A stretch of DNA of 64,000 nucleotides from Streptomyces sp. NK08204 (GTDB lineage: Bacteria; Actinomycetota; Actinomycetes; Streptomycetales; Streptomycetaceae), in contig NZ_JAINVF010000006.1 of NCBI RefSeq assembly GCF_020400585.1, positions 1 through 64,000 on the forward strand, written 5' to 3'. How positions within the stretch are numbered: the first letter of the stretch is position 1; every line of letters begins with the position of its first letter. The notes under the pieces are model-generated. The model was not told the DNA's origin. It worked only from the letters and a program-made list of their open reading frames with translations, and ran no database searches. Positions 1 through 9,633 of this stretch are shown here, piece by piece. Position numbers and translations under genes: made by a program.

Positions 1-147
1 CCGACGACAACCCGAAAACCTCAGTAACCGCCCAACTTCGCGATGTCTACTGGCTCGACTCGCCCCATCTGCGTCATGCTCCTGTAGGTGCGCGGATTCC
101 GACGGCCTCCGCATCGAAGCTGGTCGCCGACGAGGTCCGATGTGGCG

Positions 148-315
148 TACGGCCACCCCGGCCCGTGCGCTGCGCCGCCACGACTCCGCCACCACCGGCC
201 GTACCGGCCGCGGCACCGTGCCCACCGCGGTGAACGTCTCGTGTGCCCGGCGCAGCACCCGGACCCGCTCGGCGGGGTCCGTACCCGGCTCCAGGGCCAC
301 CCATGGATCGGCCAA
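148..315 (-). pseudogene. 5' fragment of a GAF/HTH-type regulator gene
   Basis: A leftward reading frame starts at a TTG at 315 behind a GAGGAGGGGGAG-type ribosome site. It encodes about 56 residues resembling the N-terminus of actinobacterial GAF-domain regulators: DPAERVRVLRRAHETF, then RPVRPVVAESWRRSAR. Past about position 148 the frame stays open to the window edge but loses any resemblance to that family, so the gene looks truncated by a rearrangement. Family assignment is from remembered motifs only. Positions 1-147 and 316-430 show nothing else I can support. Confidence 0.35.
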
Positions 316-430
316 CTCCCCCTCCTCGGACGGTGCTACGACGACGAGACGATGCCGTCACGGTGGTGACACGGCGGCGGCCGTCATCGTCACTCGCGGC
401 GTTCGCATGGACAACCGGTCGGGCGCGCCG

Positions 431-1036
431 CTAGGCGAAATTGACCAGTCTGATGTAGCGGACCCAGTCCCAGTACGGGCCGGGATCGGTGTGGTCGGTG
501 CCGGGGACCTGGTAGTGGCCGATGATGTGCTCTCTGTCCTTGGGGATCCCGTATTTCGTACAGATCGCCGCTGTCAGTTTCGCGGACTGCTCGTAGAGGG
601 CGTCGGTGAAGTAGGCGGGCTGATCCACCCATCCCTCGTGCTCGATGCCGATGCTGCGTGTGTTGTAGTCCCAGTTCCCGGCGTGCCAGGCGATGTCGGC
701 CTCGCGTACGCACTGGGCGATGTGACCGTCCGCCGAGCGGACCATATAGTGCGCGGACACCTTCTTCAGCGGATTCTGGAAGATGGCCAGCGTGTTGCCA
801 TAAGTCTCCTGCGTGACATGGATGATGACCCGGTCGATGGCGTAACTGATGGGGCGGGAGGACGCCGTGTAGTTGGAGATGCTCGCAGGCTGCCACTCGG
901 CCGGCGGGTAGTCGACCGCCTGGACCTGCGCAACGGCAGGGGCGCCGGGGAGCAGCGCGTAGGGGACGGCGGTGAGGGCTGCGCCTTTCAGGAGCAGACG
1001 CCTGCTCAGGTGCGGTCTTGCCCGGTCCTTGTCCAT
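431..1036 (-). CDS. Tat-exported N-acetylmuramoyl-L-alanine amidase (Amidase_2/PGRP)
   Basis: Predicted 201-residue secreted peptidoglycan amidase that cuts the bond between N-acetylmuramic acid and L-alanine. The start was chosen at MDKDRARPHLS because an AAAGG ribosome site precedes it and a twin-arginine signal follows at once: SRRLLLKGA at residues 11-19, then a hydrophobic stretch and an AVA-Q cleavage site near 36. A longer upstream open frame lacks these. Zinc ligands of the Amidase_2 fold are visible as H73 (VIIHVTQE), H174 (IIGHYQVP) and D184 (TDPGPYWDW). It is a single-domain enzyme without a cell-wall-binding repeat. It shares this fold with the much larger gene at 34536-36560. The 304-bp gap upstream carries the terminator of the xylB operon and presumably this gene's promoter. 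Confidence 0.88.
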   Translation of the reverse strand: MDKDRARPHLSRRLLLKGAALTAVPYALLPGAPAVAQVQAVDYPPAEWQPASISNYTASSRPISYAIDRVIIHVTQETYGNTLAIFQNPLKKVSAHYMVRSADGHIAQCVREADIAWHAGNWDYNTRSIGIEHEGWVDQPAYFTDALYEQSAKLTAAICTKYGIPKDREHIIGHYQVPGTDHTDPGPYWDWVRYIRLVNFA

Positions 1037-1262
1037 CCACGGTGCCTTTCGGGAGAAGTGGGGGCTTTCTCGGAAGGGGGACTCTGTGTCGGCCAACGGT
1101 GATGCGATCGCCGGGGGGCGAACTGCCATTGCGTGCAGCGCCATTTCAGCGCCACGACGGCCCGGTGATCGCTCCTCGTGTGCATCACGGTACGGCGTGT
1201 GAGAGTCGGGCAGAAGGGTGCGCCACGGTTGCGTGGACAACTCGCGAGCTGTGGAAAACTCC

Positions 1263-1294
1263 GTCACCCGATCGAGTGAGCTCCATCGGGTGAC
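1263..1294 (-). terminator. Terminator of the xylB-ROK operon
   Basis: A perfect 10-bp inverted repeat (GTCACCCGAT / ATCGGGTGAC, 12-nt loop) lies 46 bp past the ROK stop codon. In the leftward transcript it is followed by GGAGTTTTCC, so it fits an intrinsic terminator. Confidence 0.7.
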
Positions 1295-1340
1295 CGGCCG
1301 TTCGGGCGCACCGGAACCCAACGGCCTTGACGCGTAGGTG

Positions 1341-2549
1341 TCAGGGCTGCTCCGCCACCGCCGCCGGGTCGTCCAGCACGGCCCGCACGACCGAGTGCGC
1401 CGCGCCGAGCAGCGGGCCTTCCGGGCCCAGCCGGGACACCGACACCGGGCACGGCGGTCCCGCGGTACGGCCCGTCAACTCCGCCTGCAGTGAAGGCAGA
1501 AGCCATGGTGAGAGACCGGCCAGGGCGCCGCCGAGCACGACCGACTCGGGATCCAGCAGATTGACCGCTCCGGTGAGGGCGATGCCGAGCGCCGTACCGG
1601 CGTCCCGCAGGGCTGCCCGGACGCCCGCATCGCCCGCCTCGGCGCGCTCCGCGAGCAGGCCGACCGGATCCTCGCGCGGTGCGAGCCCGGCGGCACGCAG
1701 CACCGCCTCCTCGCCCGCGTACTGCTCCAGGCACCCGCGCCCGCCGCACGGGCACGGGGGGCCGTCCGGGCGTACCGGCACATGGCCCAGTTCACCCGCG
1801 AAACCCCGTGTGCCGCGCAGCAGATGCCCGTCCACCACCACCGCCGCACCGATGCCGATCTCGGCCGACACATGCAGGAAGTCGCGCGGGGTGCGGTCGC
1901 CGAGCCACAGCTCGGCCAGGGCGCCGAAGTTGGCCTCGTTGTCCACGGTCAGCGGAGGACCGTCCGGCAGCAGCGCGCCCACGTCGGTGTCGTGCCAGTC
2001 GAGGTTCGGGGCGCGTACGACCGTACGACCGTCCCGCGCCACCAGACCGGGCACTGCCACGGCGAGCCCGGCGGGCCACAGCCCCTCGTGCTCCGCGTCC
2101 GTGACGACCTGGCGCACCAGCGCCGTCAGATCCTCGATGACCGGGCCGGGTGCACGCCCACGGTTGCCACAGTGGCGCACGACCCGCGCGCGCACCGTGC
2201 CGCGCAGGTCGACCGCGCATACCGCGAGATGGTCGACGCCGATCTCCGCGCCGATCCCGGCCGGGCCGTGCCCGCTCACCGCGAGCGCCGACCCGGGACG
2301 GCCCACCCGGCCGGGCCGCTCCGGCCCGAGCTCCTCCAGCAGACCCCAGCGGATCAAATCGTCCACCAGGGTCGACACCGCCGCACGCGTCAGCCCGATG
2401 TGCGAGGCGACCGCGGCCCGAGAGAGCGGCCCCTCGGCGCTGACGGCGTACATCACCCGGGCGAGGTTGCGCCGGCGCATGCCCTGCTGGGTGTCCGGCA
2501 GGGCGCGGCCGGCGCCCGAGGGCCGGGACTGGTGCGGCGGTGCGGTCAT
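1341..2549 (-). CDS. ROK-family transcriptional repressor, XylR type
   Basis: 402-residue DNA-binding protein of the ROK family, in which an N-terminal winged helix-turn-helix (about residues 42-70, PLSRAAVASHIGLTRAAVST) is fused to a sugar-kinase-like sensor domain. The ROK zinc motif is intact: H256 in ELGHV and CPCGGRGC at 266-273 followed by LE. Its ATG overlaps the TGA of xylB (ATGA), so the two are almost certainly translationally coupled. With xylA transcribed divergently from xylB, the likely job is xylose-responsive repression of both units. Putative target sites lie at 4072-4135. Having the repressor downstream of, and coupled to, the kinase means it would regulate its own level. 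A longer upstream frame exists but lacks a ribosome site. Confidence 0.88.
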   Translation of the reverse strand: MTAPPHQSRPSGAGRALPDTQQGMRRRNLARVMYAVSAEGPLSRAAVASHIGLTRAAVSTLVDDLIRWGLLEELGPERPGRVGRPGSALAVSGHGPAGIGAEIGVDHLAVCAVDLRGTVRARVVRHCGNRGRAPGPVIEDLTALVRQVVTDAEHEGLWPAGLAVAVPGLVARDGRTVVRAPNLDWHDTDVGALLPDGPPLTVDNEANFGALAELWLGDRTPRDFLHVSAEIGIGAAVVVDGHLLRGTRGFAGELGHVPVRPDGPPCPCGGRGCLEQYAGEEAVLRAAGLAPREDPVGLLAERAEAGDAGVRAALRDAGTALGIALTGAVNLLDPESVVLGGALAGLSPWLLPSLQAELTGRTAGPPCPVSVSRLGPEGPLLGAAHSVVRAVLDDPAAVAEQP

Positions 2550-4039
2550 GCCTGGCGTCGATCCTCGGTGTCCGCCGCTCGGCTCTGGGCGTGCGGCCTT
2601 GCTTTCGTGCCCCGCTCCAGCAGCGGGGCCGCGTCGGAGAGTACCCCGGCGATCCGAACCAGTGTCTCCTCGTCCCGTTCCACCGCATCCAGCACCGGAC
2701 CCGCGGCCGTGTTCCACCGCCGGGCCACCGCCGCGGGATCCTCGCCGGTCAGCAGGCCCGCCGCCTGCGCCGCGGCACCGAGGGCGACCAGTTCCCGGGC
2801 CTGCGGTACCTGTACCGGCTGCCCCGAGAGCCGCCGCACGGTCTCCTGCCACGCCCTGCCCCGGGCGCCGCCGCCGATCAGCAGCAGCGGGGTGCCGCGG
2901 TCCGCGTCCGCGTCGAGGACCAGGTCGAGGGCGCCGAGCAGTGAGTGCACCGCGCCGTCGTAGGCGGCCTGCAGCAGCTGTCCGGCCGTCGTGTCGTGGC
3001 GCAGCCCGTGCAGCAACCCGGAGGCGTGCGGCAGGTTCGGCGTGCGTTCGCCGTCCAGGTACGGCAGCAGGGTTGCGCAGCCGCCGGGCTCGACGGCCTC
3101 GCGGTCCAGGCCGAGCAGAGCCGCGACCCGGTCGACGGCGAGCGTGCAGTTGAGGGTGCAGGCCAGCGGCAGCCAGTTCCTGTGCGCGTCGGCGAAGCCC
3201 GCCACGGTGCCCGTCGGGTCGGCCGGGCGGTGCTTGGAGACGGCGTACACGGTGCCGGAGGTGCCGAGGCTGAGCACCGCAGTACCCGGCCGCAGGCCGA
3301 GCCCGAGCGCCGCCGCCGCATTGTCACCGGTGCCGGGCGCCACCAGAGTGCCCTTCGAGAACGGAAGATCCTGGCTGTCGCGCACTGTGCCGGCCACCTC
3401 CCCCGGCCGCACCACCCGGGGGAGCAGCGCCGGATCGAGCCCGATATGCGCGAGCGTCTCCGTGTCGTACGTCTCCGTTCCGGACGCCCACCAGCCGGTG
3501 CCGGAGACATCGCCGCGGTCGGTCGTGCCCTGCCCGGTGAGACGCTCGGTGAGGTAGTCGTGGGGGAGGCGCACCGCGCGGGTGGCGCGGACCGCCTCCG
3601 GCTCGTGCTCCGCCAGCCACGCCCACTTGGTCACAGTGAAGGACGCCCCGGGGACACTGCCGGTCCGCTCCGCCCAGGCCTTCGGGCCGCCCAGCTCCTC
3701 GACCAGGCGGCGGGCCTGGGGCGCCGAACGGACGTCGTTCCACAGCAGCGCCGGCCGCACCGGTTCGCCGTGCTCGTCCAGGGTGACCAGGCCGTGCTGC
3801 TGGCCGCCGACCGACACCGCCGCCGCCTCGTGCGCCGCGTCGCCGCACTGGCGCAGCGCCTCGCACAGCGCATCCCACCACTGCCGCGGATCGCTCTCCC
3901 GGCCCGCCCCCGAGGACACGGTGTGCGAGGCCCGGCCGCTCGCCACGACCTGCCCGGTGGACGCGTCGACGACCAGCGCCTTCGTGGACTGTGTGGACGA
4001 GTCCACGCCCACGACGAGCGGACCCTCGGCTGCTGACAT
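2546..4039 (-). CDS. xylB: Xylulokinase
   Basis: 497-residue FGGY-family sugar kinase that phosphorylates D-xylulose to xylulose-5-phosphate, feeding the pentose phosphate pathway. The N-terminal ATP-binding motif GVDSSTQSTK is at residues 11-20. Family blocks include QQHGLVTLD, LLWNDVRS, GTGDNAAAALGLG and, near the C-terminus, LIGGGARGRAWQ. The start at 4039 follows GGAGGGAGAG at good spacing; the open frame upstream of it crosses the xylA promoter region and was rejected. The gene is divergent from xylA across about 136 bp and its stop overlaps the ROK regulator start by four bases. Confidence 0.95.
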   Translation of the reverse strand: MSAAEGPLVVGVDSSTQSTKALVVDASTGQVVASGRASHTVSSGAGRESDPRQWWDALCEALRQCGDAAHEAAAVSVGGQQHGLVTLDEHGEPVRPALLWNDVRSAPQARRLVEELGGPKAWAERTGSVPGASFTVTKWAWLAEHEPEAVRATRAVRLPHDYLTERLTGQGTTDRGDVSGTGWWASGTETYDTETLAHIGLDPALLPRVVRPGEVAGTVRDSQDLPFSKGTLVAPGTGDNAAAALGLGLRPGTAVLSLGTSGTVYAVSKHRPADPTGTVAGFADAHRNWLPLACTLNCTLAVDRVAALLGLDREAVEPGGCATLLPYLDGERTPNLPHASGLLHGLRHDTTAGQLLQAAYDGAVHSLLGALDLVLDADADRGTPLLLIGGGARGRAWQETVRRLSGQPVQVPQARELVALGAAAQAAGLLTGEDPAAVARRWNTAAGPVLDAVERDEETLVRIAGVLSDAAPLLERGTKARPHAQSRAADTEDRRQA

Positions 4040-4071
4040 CGGGCTCTCCCTCCACTGTGCCGTCACGACAC

Positions 4072-5342
<1,271 letters not shown>

Positions 5343-5356
5343 GCTTCCCCGCGCGC

Positions 5357-5389
5357 GGGGAGAGCGGCCCCGGTACAGCCGCTCTCCCC
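5357..5389 (+). terminator. Hairpin downstream of xylA
   Basis: Perfect 12-bp arms (GGGGAGAGCGGC / GCCGCTCTCCCC) with a 9-nt loop begin 14 bp after the xylA stop. No T-run follows, as is usual for Streptomyces terminators of this kind. Confidence 0.6.
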
Positions 5390-5559
5390 GGTGTTCGGAC
5401 AGCCCGGTCAACCGCGCTGACGGGCGGATTCACCGACTCGGAGGGCCCAGGGGCGCACCGGCTGGTTCACAGTGTCTCGGGCAGCCGACGTACACCACCG
5501 TCGTCCTGACGCCGTGTCCACCAGCCGGCCCCGGGTGTCGAACGCGCCCGGGCCGCCGG

Positions 5560-5745
5560 TCATCCCGAACTCGTCGCGCGGACGAGCGCCGGCGTGCCGT
5601 CGCCCCCGCGTGCGATGCCCTCGCTCTTCCCCGGCACCCCGTCCACCCGGCCCAGGCCGACGACGAGCTGCTTGGACAGCACGGGAACGCCCGCGGCGGC
5701 CGGGACGTCCAGCTGGTCCGGCGACCGCGAGGTGCCGTCGTCCCG
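5560..5745 (-). pseudogene. Decayed coding remnant, family unknown
   Basis: In the 5390-5835 gap a leftward frame reads protein-like (LDVPAAAGVPVLSKQLVVGL, then VDGVPGKSEGIA) and stops at 5560. More protein-like sequence (EQVPSLTTQIRGRATRANDV) lies upstream in another frame. No start, ribosome site or single intact frame joins them. I do not recognise the family; it is recorded as a probable relic. Confidence 0.2.
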
Positions 5746-5835
5746 GGGGCGTCCCCGGGGGCGCCGAGGATGCCGACCGTCCGCAGGACGTCGTTCGCCC
5801 GGGTTGCTCGCCCGCGGATCTGCGTGGTCAGAGAA

Positions 5836-5974
5836 GGGACTTGCTCACCGGAACGAGGACGGAGCGACAACGGACCCTCGACAACTGCATCGGCCTGCGA
5901 AACAGGCCCGAACGTGCCCGCTGATCACGCTGCCGCACCGGGAATATCCAAGATCCCCGACAGAGCCGAGCTGA
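5836..5974 (+). repeat. Dispersed element, copy A (inverted partner at 16003-16138)
   Basis: About 135 bp that aligns, in inverted orientation, with 16003-16138. Shared blocks include CTCACCGGA near the outer end, GATCA..GC..CCGCAC in the middle, and AAGATCCCCGACAG followed by CGAGCT at the inner end. Identity by eye is roughly 70%. The inner end runs straight into a tRNA-like sequence here but not at copy B. Confidence 0.55.
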
Positions 5975-6004
5975 GAGTGCGAGTTCGATTCTCGTCACTC
6001 GCTC
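5964..6004 (+). other. tRNA-Gly 3'-end-like sequence (possible relic attachment site)
   Basis: GAGCTGAGAGTGCGAG, TTCGATT and CTCGTCACTCGCTCC read as the 3' anticodon stem, T-arm and acceptor strand of a bacterial tRNA-Gly. The T-stem GCGAG/CTCGT and the TTCGATT loop are intact, and the acceptor strand would pair with a 5' GCGAGTG that is absent here. No 5' half of a tRNA is present. 3' tRNA fragments are typical attachment-site scars of integrative elements, which is the inference. Confidence 0.4.
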
Positions 6005-6009
6005 CGGAG

Positions 6010-6041
6010 AGAAACCCCAGGCCGGCCATTTGGGGCTTTCT
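6010..6041 (+). terminator. tRNA-type intrinsic terminator
   Basis: AGAAACCCCA and TGGGGCTTTCT pair with one bulge and are followed by TTGTG. It sits six bases past the tRNA-like 3' end, as terminators do after real tRNA genes, and ends just before the convergent IclR stop codon. Confidence 0.5.
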
Positions 6042-6052
6042 TGTGTGCGGTG

Positions 6053-6862
6053 TCAGTGAGGTGGGTTGTCACCGTCGACGTACTTCGTCAGTGCTGTCGC
6101 GGCGGCCGTGAGGTCCGTGCGGATGGTCTCCTCACGGGTCGCCAGATCCTCCTGCCTGCCGACGACCGATACTGCGCCCCTGATGTGTCCGGCGGTATCA
6201 CGCACAGGGATGGCGTACTCGGTGACGCCGTGCTCGAACTCACCGTGCGCCGCGACGAAGCCGCGCAGCCGATCGCGGTCGTTGGCGGCGGCCACCTCCC
6301 TCGCGGAACGAGCCGCATTGGGGCCGCCGACACCGATCAGCTCGTAGTCGTCCAGCAGGGCGGTGATCTCCTCGGCGGTGTGGTCGAGGAGGAGCGCGCG
6401 GCCGGCGCCGGTGCACCAGCATGGGGTGACGAGGCTCGCCAAGCCCTGCCACTCCTGGCCGAGGCCCGCGGCGGACTCGGCGCGCAGCAGCCGGACCTGG
6501 ACGCCGTCGCGGACGGACAGCCGTGCGCCGACACCGTGCTTGACGGCCAGGCGGCGCAGCAGCGCACGGCTGCGGCCGAGCAGGCCGGGGTGCAGGGACG
6601 CGGCCGTCGTGAAGAAGGCGGTGCCAGCACGGAGCGTCGAGTCGTCGCGGCGTTCCAGGAAGCCCTTGTCGCACAGATCCTGGATGGTGCGTGACGCCTT
6701 GCTGCGCTCGACGCCGACCTCGTCGGCGAGTCGGCTGACGTTGAAGCCGTTACGGCCGGAGACCTCGCGGTCCAGGACCGCGTTGACCATCTGCAGGGCC
6801 ATGCGCAGTGAGGAGGCTTGTCCCCTGCCCGGCGGGCGGGGTGCGGGGCCGTTCGTCGTCAC
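6053..6862 (-). CDS. IclR-family transcriptional regulator
   Basis: 269-residue regulator with an N-terminal winged helix-turn-helix (FNVSRLADEVGVERSKASRT, about residues 39-58) and a C-terminal IclR effector domain (GRALLLDH, EYAIPVRD, AVSVVGR). It is divergent from the homoserine dehydrogenase-like gene at 7049, so it most likely controls that operon and itself. The GTG start has no ribosome site. A TATAGT box ends six bases before it, suggesting leaderless transcription. A second candidate start is the ATG about 20 codons in. The effector is unknown; the neighbours suggest an amino acid such as homoserine or a semialdehyde intermediate. Confidence 0.88.
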   Translation of the reverse strand: MTTNGPAPRPPGRGQASSLRMALQMVNAVLDREVSGRNGFNVSRLADEVGVERSKASRTIQDLCDKGFLERRDDSTLRAGTAFFTTAASLHPGLLGRSRALLRRLAVKHGVGARLSVRDGVQVRLLRAESAAGLGQEWQGLASLVTPCWCTGAGRALLLDHTAEEITALLDDYELIGVGGPNAARSAREVAAANDRDRLRGFVAAHGEFEHGVTEYAIPVRDTAGHIRGAVSVVGRQEDLATREETIRTDLTAAATALTKYVDGDNPPH

Positions 6863-6868
6863 GTTCGC

Positions 6869-6874
6869 ACTATA
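6869..6874 (-). promoter_or_regulatory. Candidate -10 box for leaderless IclR transcript
   Basis: TATAGT on the minus strand with exactly six bases between it and the GTG start at 6862, which would place the transcription start at the start codon. No good -35 hexamer is visible. Confidence 0.35.
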
Positions 6875-7048
6875 GCGAGTCGCTGATCAGCGGGCCGGTG
6901 CGACGACGGCAGGACGTGCGGCAGGTGGACGGTGCACAACGGCAGTCGGTCCGATCGCTTCGGCATGGTCGTACTGACCTGCCCGCGCCCGACGCTGTGG
7001 GTGGCCGGGCCGCCAGGTGGGCGGTGCCCGCTGGAGAAGGAGGACCGG

Positions 7049-8134
7049 ATGACCCGATACGACCTCGCGCTCATCGGATTCGGCGGCGTGAACCGTGCGC
7101 TCGCCGAGCTGATCGCCAGCCGCAGAGACGCCCTGGAGGCCGAGCTCGGTTTCGCGCTGCGGGTGGTGGCCATCACCGATCTGCGGGCCGGATCGCTGGT
7201 CCGCACGGACGGGGACGGGATCGATCTGGTACCGCTGCTCGCCGCCGTCCCCGGGGAACTGGACTTCTCCGCGATGGACGGCGGCAGCGTGGAGCCCCGT
7301 AACGAGTGGGTGATCCGTGAGGTGCCCGCCGACATCGTGGCCGAGGCGACCTTCACCAACCCCGCCGACGGCGAGCCCGCGCTGTCGCACGTGCGGTGGG
7401 CGATCGAGGCTGGCAAGCACGTGTGCACCACCAACAAGGGGCCGGTCGCCCTGCACTGCCAGGCCCTGCGCGAACTGGCCCGGCGGCACGGCGTGTGCTT
7501 CGAGTTCGAGGGCACGGTGATGTCCGGCACCCCCGTCCTGCGCACCGCCCGCCGGATGTTCGGCGGACTGGCCGTGACCGGCTTCGAGGGCGTCCTGAAC
7601 GGCACCTCCAACTACGTCCTCGGCCGCCTGGAGGCCGGCCTGTCCTTCGCGGACGCCGTCGCCGAGGCCCAGCACCTGGGATATGCGGAGGCCGATCCGA
7701 CCGCCGACATCGAGGGGTACGACGTCCAGCTCAAGGTCATGATCCTCGCGAACGAGGTGCTGGGCGCCGACCTGACCCGCGCGGACGTGCCGTGCACCGG
7801 CATCTCGGCGCTCACCGCCGAGGACATCCGGCGGGCAGAGGCCGAGGGGCTGCGCTGGAAGCTGGTCGGCTCGGCCGCCCGCCGCCCGGACGGCACCGTG
7901 GAGGCCCGGGTCGCTCCGGCCGCGTTGCCCGACGGGCACCCCCTCGCCGGGGTCACCGGCCCCGTCAACACCGTCGCCTTCCATACCGACCTGCTGGGCA
8001 CCGTCACGGTCGGCGGACCCGGCGCCGGACGCACCGAGACGGCGTACGCCCTGCTCTCCGACGTAATCGGCATCCACGAGCAGAGCAGCTCGGCCGCCGG
8101 TGCCAAGACCCTGCAGGAGGCCCACCGTGGCTGA
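7049..8134 (+). CDS. Homoserine dehydrogenase-family oxidoreductase without ACT domain
   Basis: 361-residue NAD(P)-dependent enzyme. A Rossmann motif GFGGVNRAL lies at the N-terminus. Homoserine dehydrogenase blocks follow: [32 protein letters not shown], and [16 protein letters not shown] followed by QLKVMILAN, which holds the conserved catalytic lysine. It ends without the C-terminal ACT regulatory domain found in the biosynthetic actinomycete enzyme of about 430 residues. The start follows GGAGAAGGAGG. It overlaps the aldehyde dehydrogenase by eight bases and lies in an operon ending in aspartase. I infer oxidation of homoserine (or a similar amino alcohol) to aspartate semialdehyde for catabolism rather than threonine synthesis. 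The substrate is not proven by sequence. Confidence 0.82.
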   Translation: MTRYDLALIGFGGVNRALAELIASRRDALEAELGFALRVVAITDLRAGSLVRTDGDGIDLVPLLAAVPGELDFSAMDGGSVEPRNEWVIREVPADIVAEATFTNPADGEPALSHVRWAIEAGKHVCTTNKGPVALHCQALRELARRHGVCFEFEGTVMSGTPVLRTARRMFGGLAVTGFEGVLNGTSNYVLGRLEAGLSFADAVAEAQHLGYAEADPTADIEGYDVQLKVMILANEVLGADLTRADVPCTGISALTAEDIRRAEAEGLRWKLVGSAARRPDGTVEARVAPAALPDGHPLAGVTGPVNTVAFHTDLLGTVTVGGPGAGRTETAYALLSDVIGIHEQSSSAAGAKTLQEAHRG

Positions 8135-9557
8135 CATCGCCCTGAACATCGCGCTGCCCCGCCACGCACAGGCTGAGGGCATGGCCTCTGTGCGCAACCC
8201 CTACACAGGCGAGATCATCGGCTCCGTCTGTCTCACCCCGGCCACCGCCGTGGACGACGTGCTGCGGCGGGCCCGCGCCGGGTGGGAGACGGCCCGCCGG
8301 CTCTCCCGCGCCGCCCGCGCGGCCGTGCTGGACGGCGCGGCCCGGCTGATCGAGGAGCGCGCCGAGTCGTTCGCCCGGCTGATCGTCGCTGAGGCGGGCA
8401 AGACACTGGTCCAAGCCCGCAAGGAGACCGACCGCGCGGTCAACACCCTGCGGCTGTCCGCCGCCGAGGTCCGCCGCAACGCGGGCGAGGTGGTGCCGTT
8501 CGACGCGTACGCGGGATCCGAGGGTCGGCTGGGCTGGTTCACCCGTGAGCCGCTGGGCGTCATCGCGGCCGTCACGCCGTACAACGACCCGCTCAACTTG
8601 GTCGCGCACAAGCTCGGCCCGGCGATCGCGGGAGGCAACGCGGTCGTCCTCAAACCGTCCCTGCTCACACCCCTGTCCGCGCTGCGGCTGGTCGACACGC
8701 TGGTGGAGGCCGGGCTGCCGGAGGAGGTGGTGACCGTGGTCAACGGCGGCGCTGAGCTGGGTGCGGCCGTGGTGGCGTCGCCGGACGTGCGGATGGTGTC
8801 CTTCACCGGCGGGTTCCGCACCGGGGAGGCCATCGCCCGCACCGCGGGTCTGAAGAAACTTGCGATGGACCTGGGCGGCAACGCTCCCGTCCTGGTGTTC
8901 GCGGACGCCGACCTTGACGCGGCCGTGGACGCGTGCGTCTCCGGGGCGTTCTGGGCGGCCGGGCAGAACTGCATCGGCACCCAGCGCATCCTCGTCGAGC
9001 GCGAGGTGTACGAGGCGTTCCGGAACGCCTTCGTCGAGCGGACCCGGCGGTTGCGGGCCGGTGACCCGGCGGACGTGCGCACCGACGTCGGCCCGATGAT
9101 CAGCAAGGAGGCGGCGACCGCCGCCGAGGCCACGGTCACGGCCGCGCTCGCCGAGGGCGCCCGGCTGCTGTGCGGGCACGAGCGGGACGGCGGCCTTTAC
9201 GCGCCGACCGTGCTGGAGGATGTGCCGGGCACGGCGGCGCTCTGGCGCGAGGAGGCGTTCGCACCGGTCGTCGTGCTCCAGCCCGTGGACTCCTTCGAGG
9301 AGGCCGTCGAGCGGGCCAACGAGATCGACTTCAGCCTGCACGCGGCCGTCTTCACGGGCTCGCTTGACCGGGCGATGGCCGCCGCACAGCTGCTGGAGGC
9401 CGGAGGCGTGATGGTCAACGACTCCTCCGACTACCGCTTCGACGCGATGCCCTTCGGCGGCTTCAAGTACGGCAGCATGGGCCGCGAGGGCGTGCGCTTC
9501 GCCTACGAGGAGATGACCCAGCCGAAGGTGGTCTGCCTCAACAGGGAGGCGGAGTGA
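8127..9557 (+). CDS. Aldehyde dehydrogenase family protein
   Basis: 476-residue NAD(P)-dependent dehydrogenase that would oxidise an aldehyde to an acid. Family motifs are [24 protein letters not shown], the nucleophile cysteine in [12 protein letters not shown], and [14 protein letters not shown] near the end. The segment that usually reads ELGG, supplying the general-base glutamate, reads DLGGNAP here, a conservative Glu-to-Asp change. The GTG at 8127 was chosen because GGAGG lies six bases upstream; an in-frame ATG at 8100 lacks a site. The gene overlaps the homoserine dehydrogenase-like gene by eight bases and the aspartase start by four. In this context the likely substrate is aspartate 4-semialdehyde, giving aspartate. 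That is inference. Confidence 0.88.
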   Translation: MADIALNIALPRHAQAEGMASVRNPYTGEIIGSVCLTPATAVDDVLRRARAGWETARRLSRAARAAVLDGAARLIEERAESFARLIVAEAGKTLVQARKETDRAVNTLRLSAAEVRRNAGEVVPFDAYAGSEGRLGWFTREPLGVIAAVTPYNDPLNLVAHKLGPAIAGGNAVVLKPSLLTPLSALRLVDTLVEAGLPEEVVTVVNGGAELGAAVVASPDVRMVSFTGGFRTGEAIARTAGLKKLAMDLGGNAPVLVFADADLDAAVDACVSGAFWAAGQNCIGTQRILVEREVYEAFRNAFVERTRRLRAGDPADVRTDVGPMISKEAATAAEATVTAALAEGARLLCGHERDGGLYAPTVLEDVPGTAALWREEAFAPVVVLQPVDSFEEAVERANEIDFSLHAAVFTGSLDRAMAAAQLLEAGGVMVNDSSDYRFDAMPFGGFKYGSMGREGVRFAYEEMTQPKVVCLNREAE

Positions 9558-9633
9558 GCCAGCCGGGGACGGGGACGTCCGGAGGCTTCGGCGGCGGGTT
9601 CCGGATCGAGTCCGACGCGCTGGGGACGTACCG
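9554..9633 (+). other. Frameshifted N-terminal codons of the aspartase gene
   Basis: A GTG at 9554, overlapping the aldehyde dehydrogenase TGA, opens a frame reading GGFRIESDALGT. That is the canonical aspartase/fumarase N-terminal motif. It then leaves register at GGGGACGTACCG; one extra base there would continue directly into VPVPAEAYWGVHT of the frame below. The original gene therefore began at 9554 and has lost one base near 9625, or the assembly has. Confidence 0.75.

Noticed and set aside
5964..6004. Complete tRNA gene
   Set aside because: Only the 3' part (anticodon stem half, T-arm, acceptor strand) is recognisable; no D-arm, anticodon loop or 5' acceptor strand precedes it.
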